Positions 1-7,871 of a stretch of 51,660 nucleotides of DNA are shown here, in pieces; position 1 is the first letter of the stretch; each line of letters starts with the position of its first letter. The notes under the pieces are model-generated. The model had not been told where the DNA came from. It saw only the letters and a program-made list of their open reading frames with translations, and ran no database searches. The position numbers and the translations under genes are program-made. The stretch spans positions 1-51,660 of the forward strand of contig NZ_BKAJ01000107.1 of the NCBI RefSeq assembly GCF_007992495.1, given 5' to 3'. The DNA comes from Reyranella soli. GTDB lineage: Bacteria; Pseudomonadota; Alphaproteobacteria; Reyranellales; Reyranellaceae.

Positions 1-43
1 GGTCCTGGCCCCGGAGTAATTGCGTCGATCGACTGCCTATGGA

Positions 44-69
44 GCGCAAAAACTAAAACCGTAGTTGAC
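44..69 (+). repeat. 26-bp direct repeat, copy 1
   Basis: This 26-base stretch matches positions 552-577 at 23 of 26 bases; the shared core is AACCGTAGTTGAC. The two copies lie in the same orientation and flank about 480 bp in which I see no credible gene. It could be a dispersed intergenic repeat or the edge of a decayed small element. No transposase or target duplication is visible. Confidence 0.55.
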
Positions 70-270
70 CCAATAGGTAACTTAAGTTATATTGACTCCG
101 CGTTCGCCTCCCGGCGGCTCTGCTCTATGCATCGTTCATCCGATACCATCACGGGCGCAAGCGCTGCACTGGCAGGACACCAGCGCATGCGGGAACGGCG
201 CCACCCGCGCTGGAGGGCAGGCGATGCTTGCCCCTTTCGTCCAAGAGGGGCAGTCCGGCGCGGGGGCAGC

Positions 271-369
271 AGAAAATGCAAAAAATGCAGAAAATGCAAA
301 AAGCGGCGTGAATTCAATGACTTGGGCAGGTGTCGGCCGGCCTGCAAAAATTAGCAAAAAATGCAGAAA
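271..369 (+). repeat. A-rich tandem and direct repeats in gene-free leader
   Basis: Positions 271-297 hold three tandem 9-base units of the type AGAAAATGC / AAAAAATGC. The 16-mer GCAAAAAATGCAGAAA occurs exactly at 278-293 and again at 354-369. Overlapping open frames on both strands between 87 and 463 translate these repeats as low-complexity runs (HFL, NAK/NAE) and look non-coding. The whole 1-576 stretch is unusually AT-rich in patches compared with the rest of the window. I see no promoter or RNA gene that I could defend in it. Confidence 0.5.
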
Positions 370-443
370 TTCATCAGTGAGCCTGGCTACAGTGCATCCA
401 CCCTGCGGCAAAGCCCGAGAGGCGGCGGCGCGCGCCGGCACAT

Positions 444-478
444 CTAGTAGCTCTGCCCAGTAGTTTTTTGACGAGCTG
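444..478 (+). repeat. Dispersed repeat, left copy (matches window end)
   Basis: The sequence starting CTAGTAGCTCTGC recurs at 51575-51607 in the same orientation. The two copies share about 30 bases, with three substitutions and a 2-base length difference in a T run. The copies are more than 51 kb apart. A dispersed intergenic repeat or the end of a mobile element are both possible. Confidence 0.5.
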
Positions 479-551
479 GCGAGGGGCCGATGAGATTGCC
501 AGCACTACTGGCACCTGTGCTCGGCCCGGGATAAGTTCGGCGCTCTACGGC

Positions 552-577
552 GCGCAGAAATTAGAACCGTAGTTGAC
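552..577 (+). repeat. 26-bp direct repeat, copy 2
   Basis: This is the partner of positions 44-69 (23 of 26 bases identical). It runs up to the stop codon of the TauD-like gene that ends here on the minus strand, so the last base of that stop lies inside the repeat. This placement suggests the repeat arrived or was copied immediately downstream of the gene. Confidence 0.5.
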
Positions 578-1440
578 TAGGCGGCCAGAGACGACTCGCT
601 TGCCGGATCGCCGGCGATGCGGCTGTGCCACATGATGCGGCGCTGGGTCATGTCCCACGGCGTCGCCTGGTGCATCAGGCAGCGATTGTCCCACACGACG
701 GCGTCGCCCGGCGTCCAGTCGTGATGGTAGATGCGCGGCGGCTGGCAGGCGAAGTCGATCAACTCGCGCAGCAGGCTGTCTGAGGCTTCCTGGCTGAGGC
801 CCGGGATGTTGTGGGCGTGGCGGCCGGCAAGCAGCGACTTGCGGCCGGTCTCGGGATGGGTCTTGACCAGCGGCCTGAGCGGCACCGGCCCGTCATGCAG
901 GCCGTAGCCCGAATACTCACCGTCGGCCTTCCTAGTCTGATGGCCGACCTTGCCCTGGCTGTAGTGCAGTGAATGATAGGCGTTGAGGCCTTCGATCCGG
1001 GCCTTCATCGCCGGATCGAGGGCATCGTAGGCGGCGCGCATGTCGGCAAAGCCGGTGCGGCCGCCGATCGTCGGGACCTCCTCGGCGCTGAACACCGCGC
1101 CCTTGGCCTGGACCGGCATGTAGGTGCTGTCGTGATGCCAGCCCATGTTGCCCTTCAGGATCTTCATGACGTCGTCGTTGTCTTTCTCCAGCCGCAGCGT
1201 GCCGTCCGATCGCACGTTGCTGATCGCCGTCATCTCGAACTCGAGCGGCCCGAAGCGCTTGGCGAAGGCGATCTGCTGGTCGCGCTGCAGGTGCTGGTCG
1301 GGGAAGATCAGCAGGGCGTATTGGAGCCAGGCGTCGTACAGCGCGCGGAAAGTTTCATCGTCGACTTCCGCGACCTTGATGCCTCGAACGACGGCTCCGA
1401 AGGTGGCGTCGATCGGTTCGATATCGAGCGTGCGGGTCAT
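577..1440 (-). CDS. TauD/TfdA-family 2-oxoglutarate-dependent dioxygenase
   Basis: The 287-aa protein belongs to the non-haem Fe(II)/2-oxoglutarate dioxygenases that hydroxylate taurine, aryloxyalkanoates or related substrates. The HxD iron ligands are visible as H102 and D104 in GWHHDSTY, and the distal histidine is probably in the CLMHQAT motif near residue 257, followed by an arginine-rich stretch that would bind 2-oxoglutarate. Length is normal for TauD. The gene follows the lactonase-type propeller with a 30-bp gap and is probably its operon partner. The specific substrate cannot be read from sequence, and no sulfonate transporter lies nearby, so I do not call it tauD. Confidence 0.85.
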   Translation of the reverse strand: MTRTLDIEPIDATFGAVVRGIKVAEVDDETFRALYDAWLQYALLIFPDQHLQRDQQIAFAKRFGPLEFEMTAISNVRSDGTLRLEKDNDDVMKILKGNMGWHHDSTYMPVQAKGAVFSAEEVPTIGGRTGFADMRAAYDALDPAMKARIEGLNAYHSLHYSQGKVGHQTRKADGEYSGYGLHDGPVPLRPLVKTHPETGRKSLLAGRHAHNIPGLSQEASDSLLRELIDFACQPPRIYHHDWTPGDAVVWDNRCLMHQATPWDMTQRRIMWHSRIAGDPASESSLAA

Positions 1441-1470
1441 GAGGGACCTCCTGGCCGAAGTCTAGCCTCC

Positions 1471-2571
1471 TCAAGGCAGATTGACGATCTCCACCCAGTT
1501 GGGATTTTTGCCCATCGGATATTGCTTGAGCCTGGCGAGTTTGCCGCTGGCCGGATCGATGGCGTAGCTGGTCATCGAATCGGAAAGTTGGCCCACCGCC
1601 AGGAGATAGCGGCCATTGGCATCGATGGCGAAGCCGCGCGGCTGCTGCTCGGTCGCGGTGTGCCCGATCGGCGTCAGCGTCCCCTCGCCGGGATCGACCT
1701 TGAAGCCCGCGATCGTGCTGGTGCCGCGCTCGCTGGCGTAGAGGAACTTGCCGTCCGGCGTCAGATGAAGGTCGGCCGCCCAGATCTTGTCCGGCTTCTT
1801 CTCGGGCAGTGCGCTTAGCACCTGCAGTTCCTTCAGCGTGCCGGTTTTGGGATCATAGGCGAAGACATAGACCGTCGCTTCGAGCTCGTTCAGCAGGTAG
1901 ACCCGTCCGTTGGTCGGATGGAAGGCGAAGTGCCGTGGACCGGCGCCCGCCTTCACCTGCGCCGCCGGAGGATCGTTGGGCGAGAGCGTTCCGGTCGCGG
2001 CATCGAAGCGGAACTGCCTGACGAGATTGCCGCCGAGGCTGGTTGCCAGCACGAAGCGATTGGCGGCGTCGGGCTGGATGGCGTGGGCGTTGGGCTCGGT
2101 CGGGACAATCTGCTTCGGTGGCTGCACCGTGCCGTCGGGTGCGATCGGATTCACCGTGACCTTGTTGTTGGGATAGGAGGCGGCGAGCAGGAAGCGGCCG
2201 CTGCGGTCGGTGGCGATATAGGCCATGCTGCCATCGAGCGGGCCGTTGGCGATGTGGCTGAGCTTGCCGGTCGCGGGATCGATGCGGAAGCTCGCCGCCA
2301 CCATCGGCTCGCCGCGCGTGGCGGCGAACAGGAACTTCTTGTCCGGGCTTATCGCCATCGGCGTCGAGCCCGCCGTCTTGGTGATGCCGGGAATTGTCAC
2401 TTTCTCGACCGGCGTGAGGTCGCCGCTCTGTGGGTCAAGCTGCAGGACGTGAATCTCGTTGCTGTCGGTGCAGCCGACATAGACGAAGGTCGCGGCCGTC
2501 GCCGGCAGCGCGGTGGCCGCCATCGCAAGCGCGGCGGCGAGTGCAGCGACGGAGCCAAGGGTCGGTGCCAT
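1471..2571 (-). CDS. Exported lactonase-family beta-propeller protein
   Basis: This 366-aa protein resembles the Pgl/3-carboxymuconate-cyclase-like propellers. It starts with a clear signal peptide (alanine-rich core ending near residue 26, ATALPATAA). The body has repeated blade signatures of the type 'dPxtGxLtpi' and 'spdgkFLya', spaced about 50 residues apart, as expected for a seven-bladed propeller. An ATG preceded by a GGGAGG-like site at its start supports the call. Proteins of this family include 6-phosphogluconolactonase, but many exported members have unknown substrates, and I would not assign the cytosolic enzyme function. It sits between the deacetylase-like gene (79-bp gap) and the dioxygenase. 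Confidence 0.8.
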   Translation of the reverse strand: MAPTLGSVAALAAALAMAATALPATAATFVYVGCTDSNEIHVLQLDPQSGDLTPVEKVTIPGITKTAGSTPMAISPDKKFLFAATRGEPMVAASFRIDPATGKLSHIANGPLDGSMAYIATDRSGRFLLAASYPNNKVTVNPIAPDGTVQPPKQIVPTEPNAHAIQPDAANRFVLATSLGGNLVRQFRFDAATGTLSPNDPPAAQVKAGAGPRHFAFHPTNGRVYLLNELEATVYVFAYDPKTGTLKELQVLSALPEKKPDKIWAADLHLTPDGKFLYASERGTSTIAGFKVDPGEGTLTPIGHTATEQQPRGFAIDANGRYLLAVGQLSDSMTSYAIDPASGKLARLKQYPMGKNPNWVEIVNLP

Positions 2572-2650
2572 GTTCCCTCCCGGGAAAGTCGTTCATTGGC
2601 TGAACGATCGATTGGCAACGCTGCGCGTGAGGATGTTCGGTGTCAACGCT

Positions 2651-4969
2651 TCAAGTGACCCGACCACGCTTCTCGGGAATGGCAGCGATCAGGGCCTGCC
2701 GGATCGGCCGGGCCTCGTCGGCCGGCAGTTGTCGGATGCGAAGCGTGCGCTCGACGAAGCGGTTCTCCTCGCCCTCGACGACCAGGTCGAGGAAGCGCGT
2801 CGTGCCCGGCGTGACGGCGCGCCGGCTACGGCCCTGGGCAGCGTCGGTCTTCTCGCTGAGCAGCGCCTGGATGGTGCGCACCGTCCGGACGGCAAAGTCC
2901 TCAGCCGGTTGGTTGTCGATCTGCACGCGATAGACGCCCTCGGGATCGACGCCCTCGATGCTGAGCGGCTGCTGGCGACAGACACTCACGGTGATGCGTG
3001 CCTCGCCGCTTCGGGGGTCGTGCCGGGCATCGAGCACCACCAGGCCCTTGTTGGATGGCTGGCGCACCAGCACGGCCTCGACTGTCTCGGGCTCGAAGCG
3101 GAGCGTCAGCGAGGAGCCTGGGTCGATTGGCGGGATGGTGACGAAGGCGCCGTCGGCGACGTGGATGAGCTCCTCGTTGTCCAGCCAGACGCTGCCGAAG
3201 GGCAGGCGCTGCTCGATCATCATGGCGGCAATGCGCCGGTTGGTCGGATTGGCGATCGTGACCTCGCGGCCACCGTCGCGGACCTCGAAGCCCAGCCCTT
3301 CGTAGTCGGCCATGCGCTGGTAGAGCTCGGCTTGCGTGGCGATCCAGTAGTTGCTGCGCTCGGCAAGGTTGATGCAGTAGCGCACATAGTCGAGCGTGCC
3401 CTTGCCGTTGTTGACCGAGGGGTCGCGCGCCAGCTCGGGATGGTACTGGAAGGAATAGACGCCGTTCTCGAGCTTGTCCTCGACGCCCGCCCGGCGGGCG
3501 CTATGGCCGGCGAAGATGGTCTCGACCAATTCGTAGGCCGCATCGTACTCGTGCGTGCGATCCCAGCCGCGCAGCTTGCGCCATTCCTTGTCCGTGGTGA
3601 CGACGGGCCGGAAGGGGAACCAGATGCCCGAGGTGGCGATGGTGCGCCGCACGTCGGTGACGTAGGTGAGCGGCTTCTCGCCGATCGTGCCGCCAACCAT
3701 GACGTTGGGATCGCGCACGCCGTATTCGATCATGTGGTAGTAGCAGAAGGTGCAGAGGCCGAGGATCGTCTTGTCCTGGGCGTAGAGATAATCCATCGCA
3801 TCGATCGTCTCGGGATGCATGTGGCCGCCGGCATGGCGGCCGCAGGTGCAGATGGTGATGCCGAGACTCTTGCCGGCCTTCGCCACGTGCTCGAACAGGC
3901 CCTTGCCGAAGATGGCGGTCGGCGGATCGCCGATCGAGCTGTCATTGTGCAGCGCGGGCTCGATGAAGCTGTGTTGCGTCGTGCGCTCGACCCAATCGCG
4001 CGCCATCGCCTCGTCGATGTTGGTCGAGAAGGTCGGATCCTCGATGTCGTAGCTCGCCGGGATCAGGTTCTGGATCTGGTAGTCGAGGAAGGTGTAGTCG
4101 CGCATGCCGTGGACGTCGTGACGGAACGACAGCACGCCGTCGTAGGTGCCGAACGAGCGCAGCCGTGTCTGCCACAACGAGCCGAGCCCGATCTCGCGCA
4201 TCAACCGGCGCAGGAAGAACAGCAGCGTGTCGCCCCAGTGCGTGGCGTTGGCCCAGTGGCGCACCGCCTCGACGTTGAGATGGGCCTGCATCATGCCGCC
4301 CAGCAGCTCGAACACCTGGTTGGCGACGTAGACCGTCCTGTCGGTGAGCACGATCGCCGGTCCCAGCTCGGCCACGGTCGCGGTGCTGGCGTCCGTGAGA
4401 TCGCCTGAAAGCGCGACCAGGTCGGCGAGCACGCGGCTGCCGTTGGCCGGCACGATGCGACGCACCGGATGGCCTTTGTAGCCGCTGACATAGAGCGGCT
4501 CCCAGGCGTCGCCGGCGAAGGGCGAGCCCGGCCGCCAGCGCCAGCCTGTGTAGCCCTCCACCGGGGCGGCCTCACAGGATTGGAGCCCCAGCAGATGCGG
4601 CGGCAGGTTGGTCTTGCCGGTGACGATCAGACGGCGCTCGCCATCAGCCAGCCACGTCTCGATGCGCGTGATGGTCTCCGGCGCGAGATGGCCGGCGTTG
4701 GGGATCAAGAGCGCGCGGCAGCGCGCCAGCCGTGCGGGGTCGAGCTTTTCTTCTTCGACCAGACGATGCTTGAGATTGCAGCGCGCCAGCAGCAGGCCGG
4801 CGGCGTTGGGCGCGAGGTAGGCGTACTCGCCTTTGACCCAGGTGCGCGGCAGGCCCCAGGCGTCGGTGAAGGTGTAGGTCTCGCCGCGGGCCTTGGCTTC
4901 CGCGGCGTAAGCGTCTCGGCTGCTATTGCTGAACAGAACGATGATGTCGTGGGCGTCGTGATCTTGCAT
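2651..4969 (-). CDS. Large uncharacterised protein with deacetylase-like centre
   Basis: The 772-aa product is not one I can name. Residues about 1-260 read like an alpha/beta domain of the glutamine-amidotransferase-like type found at the front of some glycoside hydrolases (LLIPNAGHLAPETI, then ERRLIVTGK). Residues about 290-560 contain FRHDVHG and a later HMHPE, which fit a polysaccharide-deacetylase-like (NodB) barrel with H/D metal ligands. The last 200 residues look like beta-sandwich material. There is no signal peptide. I chose the ATG at 4969; the open frame extends upstream only through a TTG. The gene is first in a likely three-gene run with the propeller and dioxygenase. The domain reading is inference from motif shape. 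Confidence 0.75.
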   Translation of the reverse strand: MQDHDAHDIIVLFSNSSRDAYAAEAKARGETYTFTDAWGLPRTWVKGEYAYLAPNAAGLLLARCNLKHRLVEEEKLDPARLARCRALLIPNAGHLAPETITRIETWLADGERRLIVTGKTNLPPHLLGLQSCEAAPVEGYTGWRWRPGSPFAGDAWEPLYVSGYKGHPVRRIVPANGSRVLADLVALSGDLTDASTATVAELGPAIVLTDRTVYVANQVFELLGGMMQAHLNVEAVRHWANATHWGDTLLFFLRRLMREIGLGSLWQTRLRSFGTYDGVLSFRHDVHGMRDYTFLDYQIQNLIPASYDIEDPTFSTNIDEAMARDWVERTTQHSFIEPALHNDSSIGDPPTAIFGKGLFEHVAKAGKSLGITICTCGRHAGGHMHPETIDAMDYLYAQDKTILGLCTFCYYHMIEYGVRDPNVMVGGTIGEKPLTYVTDVRRTIATSGIWFPFRPVVTTDKEWRKLRGWDRTHEYDAAYELVETIFAGHSARRAGVEDKLENGVYSFQYHPELARDPSVNNGKGTLDYVRYCINLAERSNYWIATQAELYQRMADYEGLGFEVRDGGREVTIANPTNRRIAAMMIEQRLPFGSVWLDNEELIHVADGAFVTIPPIDPGSSLTLRFEPETVEAVLVRQPSNKGLVVLDARHDPRSGEARITVSVCRQQPLSIEGVDPEGVYRVQIDNQPAEDFAVRTVRTIQALLSEKTDAAQGRSRRAVTPGTTRFLDLVVEGEENRFVERTLRIRQLPADEARPIRQALIAAIPEKRGRVT

Positions 4970-5010
4970 GGCGCGACTGTGCCCGCGCGTTCGGCGGCCA
5001 AGCAAATGGA

Positions 5011-5035
5011 AACGGCCGGGACTTGCCCGGCCGTT
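5011..5035 (-). terminator. Hairpin downstream of the OmpA-like gene
   Basis: A perfect 10-bp stem (AACGGCCGGG at 5011-5020 with CCCGGCCGTT at 5026-5035, 5-base loop) lies 43 bp past the stop of the OmpA-like gene. In the minus-strand reading it is followed by a moderately T-rich tail. It is a plausible intrinsic terminator separating this gene from the next minus-strand unit. Confidence 0.6.
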
Positions 5036-5077
5036 CCGCCAATGGAGGGGTGGCTGTTCCGCTTACAGGATCACGCT

Positions 5078-6028
5078 TTACTGAACCACGATCTCGACTC
5101 GACGATTCTGCGGCTCGCGCACGCCGTCGCCGGTCTGCACCAGCAGGCCCTGCTCGCCGCGGCCGATCACCGCAATCGCCTGCGCCGGCACGCCTTCGCG
5201 CACCAGGGCGTCCTTCACTGCGTTGGCGCGACGCAGCGACAGCGCCATGTTGTAGCTCTCCGGGCCCGACGTGTCGGTGTGGCCGGTGGCAGTGATGCGG
5301 GCGTTGCCCTTCGACTTGAAGGCCGCAGCAGCCTGCCGGATGGTGTTCAGCGCCTGGTCGGAGAGGTTCGAGCGATCCCAGTCGAAGAACACCATGAACG
5401 ACGGCGGCGCGACTGGCGCTGCGGCTGGCGGCGGCGGGGGCGCCATCTCGGGCTGGCCGAACTTATAGGTCAGGCTCAGCATGGTCATGATGTTGTTGTT
5501 GGTGAACGCGCCGGGGTTGGTCGTGCCGTAATAGCGGCCGTCGAGGTTGATGCGGAACGCGTCGGTGATGTTGTAGCCGACGCCGATGATGCCCTGATAG
5601 GCGAACTGGGTGCTGCACATGTTGCAGCCCTGGATGGTCGAATCGACGAAGGCGATACCGGCGCCGGCGCCGATGAACGGCACGATGGGCCCACCGATGT
5701 TGAAGTCATAGAGCAGGTTGGCCATCACCGAGACCTGGTCGATGCGGCCGCGCACATTGGCCACGCCACCCGGGAAGAGGACGTTACCGGTACCGGTGTT
5801 AGAATGGTACAGGCCCTCCACCTCAATGCGGGGGCCGACGAAGTCGTAGCCGATCTTGCCGCCGGCGGCCCAGCCTGTGTCCATCTGGTAGCTGTTGTTG
5901 TTGAGCAGCCAGTTCAGGCCGCCTTCGGCGCCGATATAGAAGCCGGGATACTGTGTGCCGGTCTGGGCGTTTGCCGCAACTGGCAGAACCAGGGCTACGG
6001 CGGCGGCCAGCAATGACTTCTTGAACAT
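5078..6028 (-). CDS. OmpA-family outer-membrane protein
   Basis: The 316-aa protein has a signal peptide (MFKKSLLAAAVALVLPVAANA), an N-terminal small beta-barrel region of about 190 residues with alternating aromatic strands, a proline/alanine linker (APPPPPAAAPVAPP), and a C-terminal OmpA peptidoglycan-binding domain with the classic GHTDTSGPE and NRRVEI motifs. It should anchor the outer membrane to the wall. I chose the ATG at 6028 because it begins the signal peptide; 33 upstream codons remain open but look like leader. It appears monocistronic, with a hairpin on each side. Confidence 0.92.
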   Translation of the reverse strand: MFKKSLLAAAVALVLPVAANAQTGTQYPGFYIGAEGGLNWLLNNNSYQMDTGWAAGGKIGYDFVGPRIEVEGLYHSNTGTGNVLFPGGVANVRGRIDQVSVMANLLYDFNIGGPIVPFIGAGAGIAFVDSTIQGCNMCSTQFAYQGIIGVGYNITDAFRINLDGRYYGTTNPGAFTNNNIMTMLSLTYKFGQPEMAPPPPPAAAPVAPPSFMVFFDWDRSNLSDQALNTIRQAAAAFKSKGNARITATGHTDTSGPESYNMALSLRRANAVKDALVREGVPAQAIAVIGRGEQGLLVQTGDGVREPQNRRVEIVVQ

Positions 6029-6096
6029 GCAGAGGGTTCCCTCGTTTGGATGCGAGTAGTTCCCAACCAACGAGGCCCCTTCCGCCTTAGTTGCCC

Positions 6097-6124
6097 CAAC
6101 GCCGCCATATCCTCGGCGGCGTTG
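6097..6124 (-). terminator. GC hairpin between bdhA and the OmpA-like gene
   Basis: A 10-bp perfect stem (CAACGCCGCC at 6097-6106 with GGCGGCGTTG at 6115-6124, 8-base loop) lies 32 bp past the dehydrogenase stop and upstream of the OmpA-like start. No T tract follows on the minus strand, so termination is possible but not secure. It would also lie in the 5' leader if the OmpA promoter is further upstream. Confidence 0.35.
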
Positions 6125-6155
6125 CAACCTTGCAACACAATTGTGACCTGCGCGA

Positions 6156-6938
6156 TTACTGCATGAACCAGCCGTGGCTGACGACCATCGACTGGCCGCT
6201 CAGTGCGGTACTGGACGCTCCAGCAAAATAGAGAACAGCATCAGCCACTTCATCAGTGGTGGTGAACTGACCGTCGATCGTGTCCTTCAGCATGACATGC
6301 TTGATGACGTCGGCTTCGCTGATGTTGAGTTCCTTGGCCTGCTCGGGGATCTGCTTGTCGACCAGCGGCGTGCGCACGAAGCCCGGGCAAACCACGTTGG
6401 CCGCGACGTTGTACTCCGCGCCTTCCTTGGCCAGCACCTTGGCGAGCCCGATGAGGCCATGCTTGGCGGTGACGTAGGGCGCCTTGAGCTTGGACGCCTC
6501 CTTGGAATGGACCGAGCCCATGTAGACGACGCGGCCGTACTTGGCGGCGTACATGTGCTTGAGGCAGGCCTTGGTGGTGAGGAAGGCGCCGTCGAGATGG
6601 ATGGCCAAAAGCTTCTTCCAGTCGGCGAAGGGAAAGTCGACGATCGGCTTCACGATCTGGATGCCGGCGTTGCTCACCAGGATGTCGATCTTGCCGTACT
6701 TGGCCACGGTGTCGGCCACGCCCTTCTCGACCTGAGCCTCGTCGACAACGTTCATGGCGACGGCGAAGGCGTCCGACCCCTTGGCCTGAATCTCCTTGGC
6801 GGTGGCGCCGGCGGCGTCGAGGTTGAGATCGGCGATCACCGGAATGGCGCCTTCGGCGGCGAGCCGGAACGCGATCTGCTTGCCGATGCCGCTCGCCGCG
6901 CCGGTGACGATGGCAACTCTTCCTTTGAAGTTGGACAT
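6156..6938 (-). CDS. bdhA: 3-hydroxybutyrate dehydrogenase (SDR)
   Basis: This 260-aa short-chain dehydrogenase should interconvert (R)-3-hydroxybutyrate and acetoacetate with NAD in the cytosol. It shows the Rossmann motif GAASGIG near residue 12, the NAG motif in VSNAGI, and the catalytic Tyr-Lys pair in YVTAK. The C-terminus (SHGWFMQ) matches bacterial 3-hydroxybutyrate dehydrogenases. The ATG at 6938 follows a good AAAGGATC site; the longer open frame upstream is made of repeat sequence. It is the last gene of a patatin, acetoacetate decarboxylase, dehydrogenase series, which suggests use of polyhydroxybutyrate or ketone-body intermediates. Confidence 0.9.
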   Translation of the reverse strand: MSNFKGRVAIVTGAASGIGKQIAFRLAAEGAIPVIADLNLDAAGATAKEIQAKGSDAFAVAMNVVDEAQVEKGVADTVAKYGKIDILVSNAGIQIVKPIVDFPFADWKKLLAIHLDGAFLTTKACLKHMYAAKYGRVVYMGSVHSKEASKLKAPYVTAKHGLIGLAKVLAKEGAEYNVAANVVCPGFVRTPLVDKQIPEQAKELNISEADVIKHVMLKDTIDGQFTTTDEVADAVLYFAGASSTALSGQSMVVSHGWFMQ

Positions 6939-6965
6939 GGAACGATCCTTTCTCGTTGCGTTTTT

Positions 6966-7083
6966 CCTCCCCAGCTTCGCTGGGGAGGTGGCCCGAAGGG
7001 CCGGAGGGGTCATGAGCAACCGTCGTGATGCTCATGACCCCTCCGGCCGCTGCGCGGCCACCTCCCCAACTGCGTTGGGGAGG
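6966..7083. repeat. Compound palindromic repeat between adc and bdhA
   Basis: About 118 bp form a large inverted repeat whose arms each hold smaller hairpins. These are CCTCCCCAGC/GCTGGGGAGG with a TTC loop, GGCCC/GGGCC, then GGAGGGGTCATGAGCA facing TGCTCATGACCCCTCC, then GGCCGC/GCGGCC and CCTCCCCAAC/GTTGGGGAGG. It fills the gap between the decarboxylase stop and the dehydrogenase leader, so it could lower transcription of the downstream gene or protect the upstream mRNA end. It resembles REP-type elements. Related CCTCCC hairpins occur at 31484 and 48135. Confidence 0.75.
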
Positions 7084-7088
7084 GAGGT

Positions 7089-7844
7089 TTATTTGGCGAG
7101 GTAGTCGAACACGACTTCACCAAGACCCAATGTCAGGTCGGTGACGTAATGGGTGGCCGACACGACCTGGCGCACCGGCAGGCGGTTGACGTCGCACAAG
7201 GCGTGATCGAAGAGCTGCAGCGCCGCTGGTCCCGACCAGGCGCCCTTCACAGTCACGTCCTCGCAGTAGTAGCGCACGAGCTCGCAGATGCGCGGCGTGC
7301 AGTCGACGTGCGGGATGATCTTGATCATGAAGGCGGGCTTGGCCAGGGCCTTGATCAACGGCGCGTGATCGATCTCGCGGTGCTTGTAACCCATGGTGGC
7401 GTTGACGCAGAGCACGCTGCCGTAGTGCAGCGTGCAGACCAGCGTCTCGCTCTCGTGGCTGATCTTCGGCGTGGCGAGCTTCTTGGGGAAACCCCAGATT
7501 TCGCGGCCGCCGGCGATCGGCGAGTTGTCGTCGAGATACATGGCGTGCACATAGCCGCCTTCCTGGACCTCGCCCTTGGCATCCTTGAAGCGGACCGGGA
7601 TCACCTGGCCGGTCTCGGTATAGTCGCCGAAGCCTGTCGAATCGGGCATGCGGATGAATTCGTAGTTCACCGTGTCGCCCACCACCTCGAGCGGCTCGGG
7701 CACGACGGCGCGCAGGATCTCAGGGTCCGTTCGATAGCTGATGACGACGAATTCCCGATTGTAGAAACGATACGGCCCCCGCGGATACGCGGGATTGTTG
7801 AGCGGCATCGCGAAGGCGTTCTTGCGGACGTCGGCCAGCTTCAT
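7089..7844 (-). CDS. adc: Acetoacetate decarboxylase
   Basis: The 251-aa enzyme decarboxylates acetoacetate to acetone and CO2 through a Schiff base. The lysine region is present in the motif GREIWGFPKKLATP, where the first of the paired lysines corresponds to the catalytic lysine of the clostridial enzyme. Length is typical. Two in-frame ATGs (7850 and 7844) follow one AGGAG; the second has the better 9-base spacing and gives the usual MKLADVRKNA start, so I prefer it. The gene follows the patatin gene closely and precedes bdhA across the palindromic repeat. Confidence 0.9.
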   Translation of the reverse strand: MKLADVRKNAFAMPLNNPAYPRGPYRFYNREFVVISYRTDPEILRAVVPEPLEVVGDTVNYEFIRMPDSTGFGDYTETGQVIPVRFKDAKGEVQEGGYVHAMYLDDNSPIAGGREIWGFPKKLATPKISHESETLVCTLHYGSVLCVNATMGYKHREIDHAPLIKALAKPAFMIKIIPHVDCTPRICELVRYYCEDVTVKGAWSGPAALQLFDHALCDVNRLPVRQVVSATHYVTDLTLGLGEVVFDYLAK

Positions 7845-7871
7845 ATTCATCTTCTCCTGGTGTCGGCCCTG

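Noticed and set aside
271..369. Possible CRISPR-like array
   Set aside because: The units are 9 bp, A-rich and have no spacers. No cas gene is present.
87..463. Overlapping small frames on both strands before the TauD gene
   Set aside because: They encode low-complexity runs from A-rich repeats and have no ribosome site or family match.
2513..6016. Long plus-strand open frames (631 and 515 codons) opposite the minus-strand genes
   Set aside because: They are antisense shadows of real genes in GC-rich DNA, with no family signatures and no ribosome sites.
6097..6124. Strong intrinsic terminator after bdhA
   Set aside because: The stem is good but no T tract follows on the minus strand, so I list it only at low confidence.
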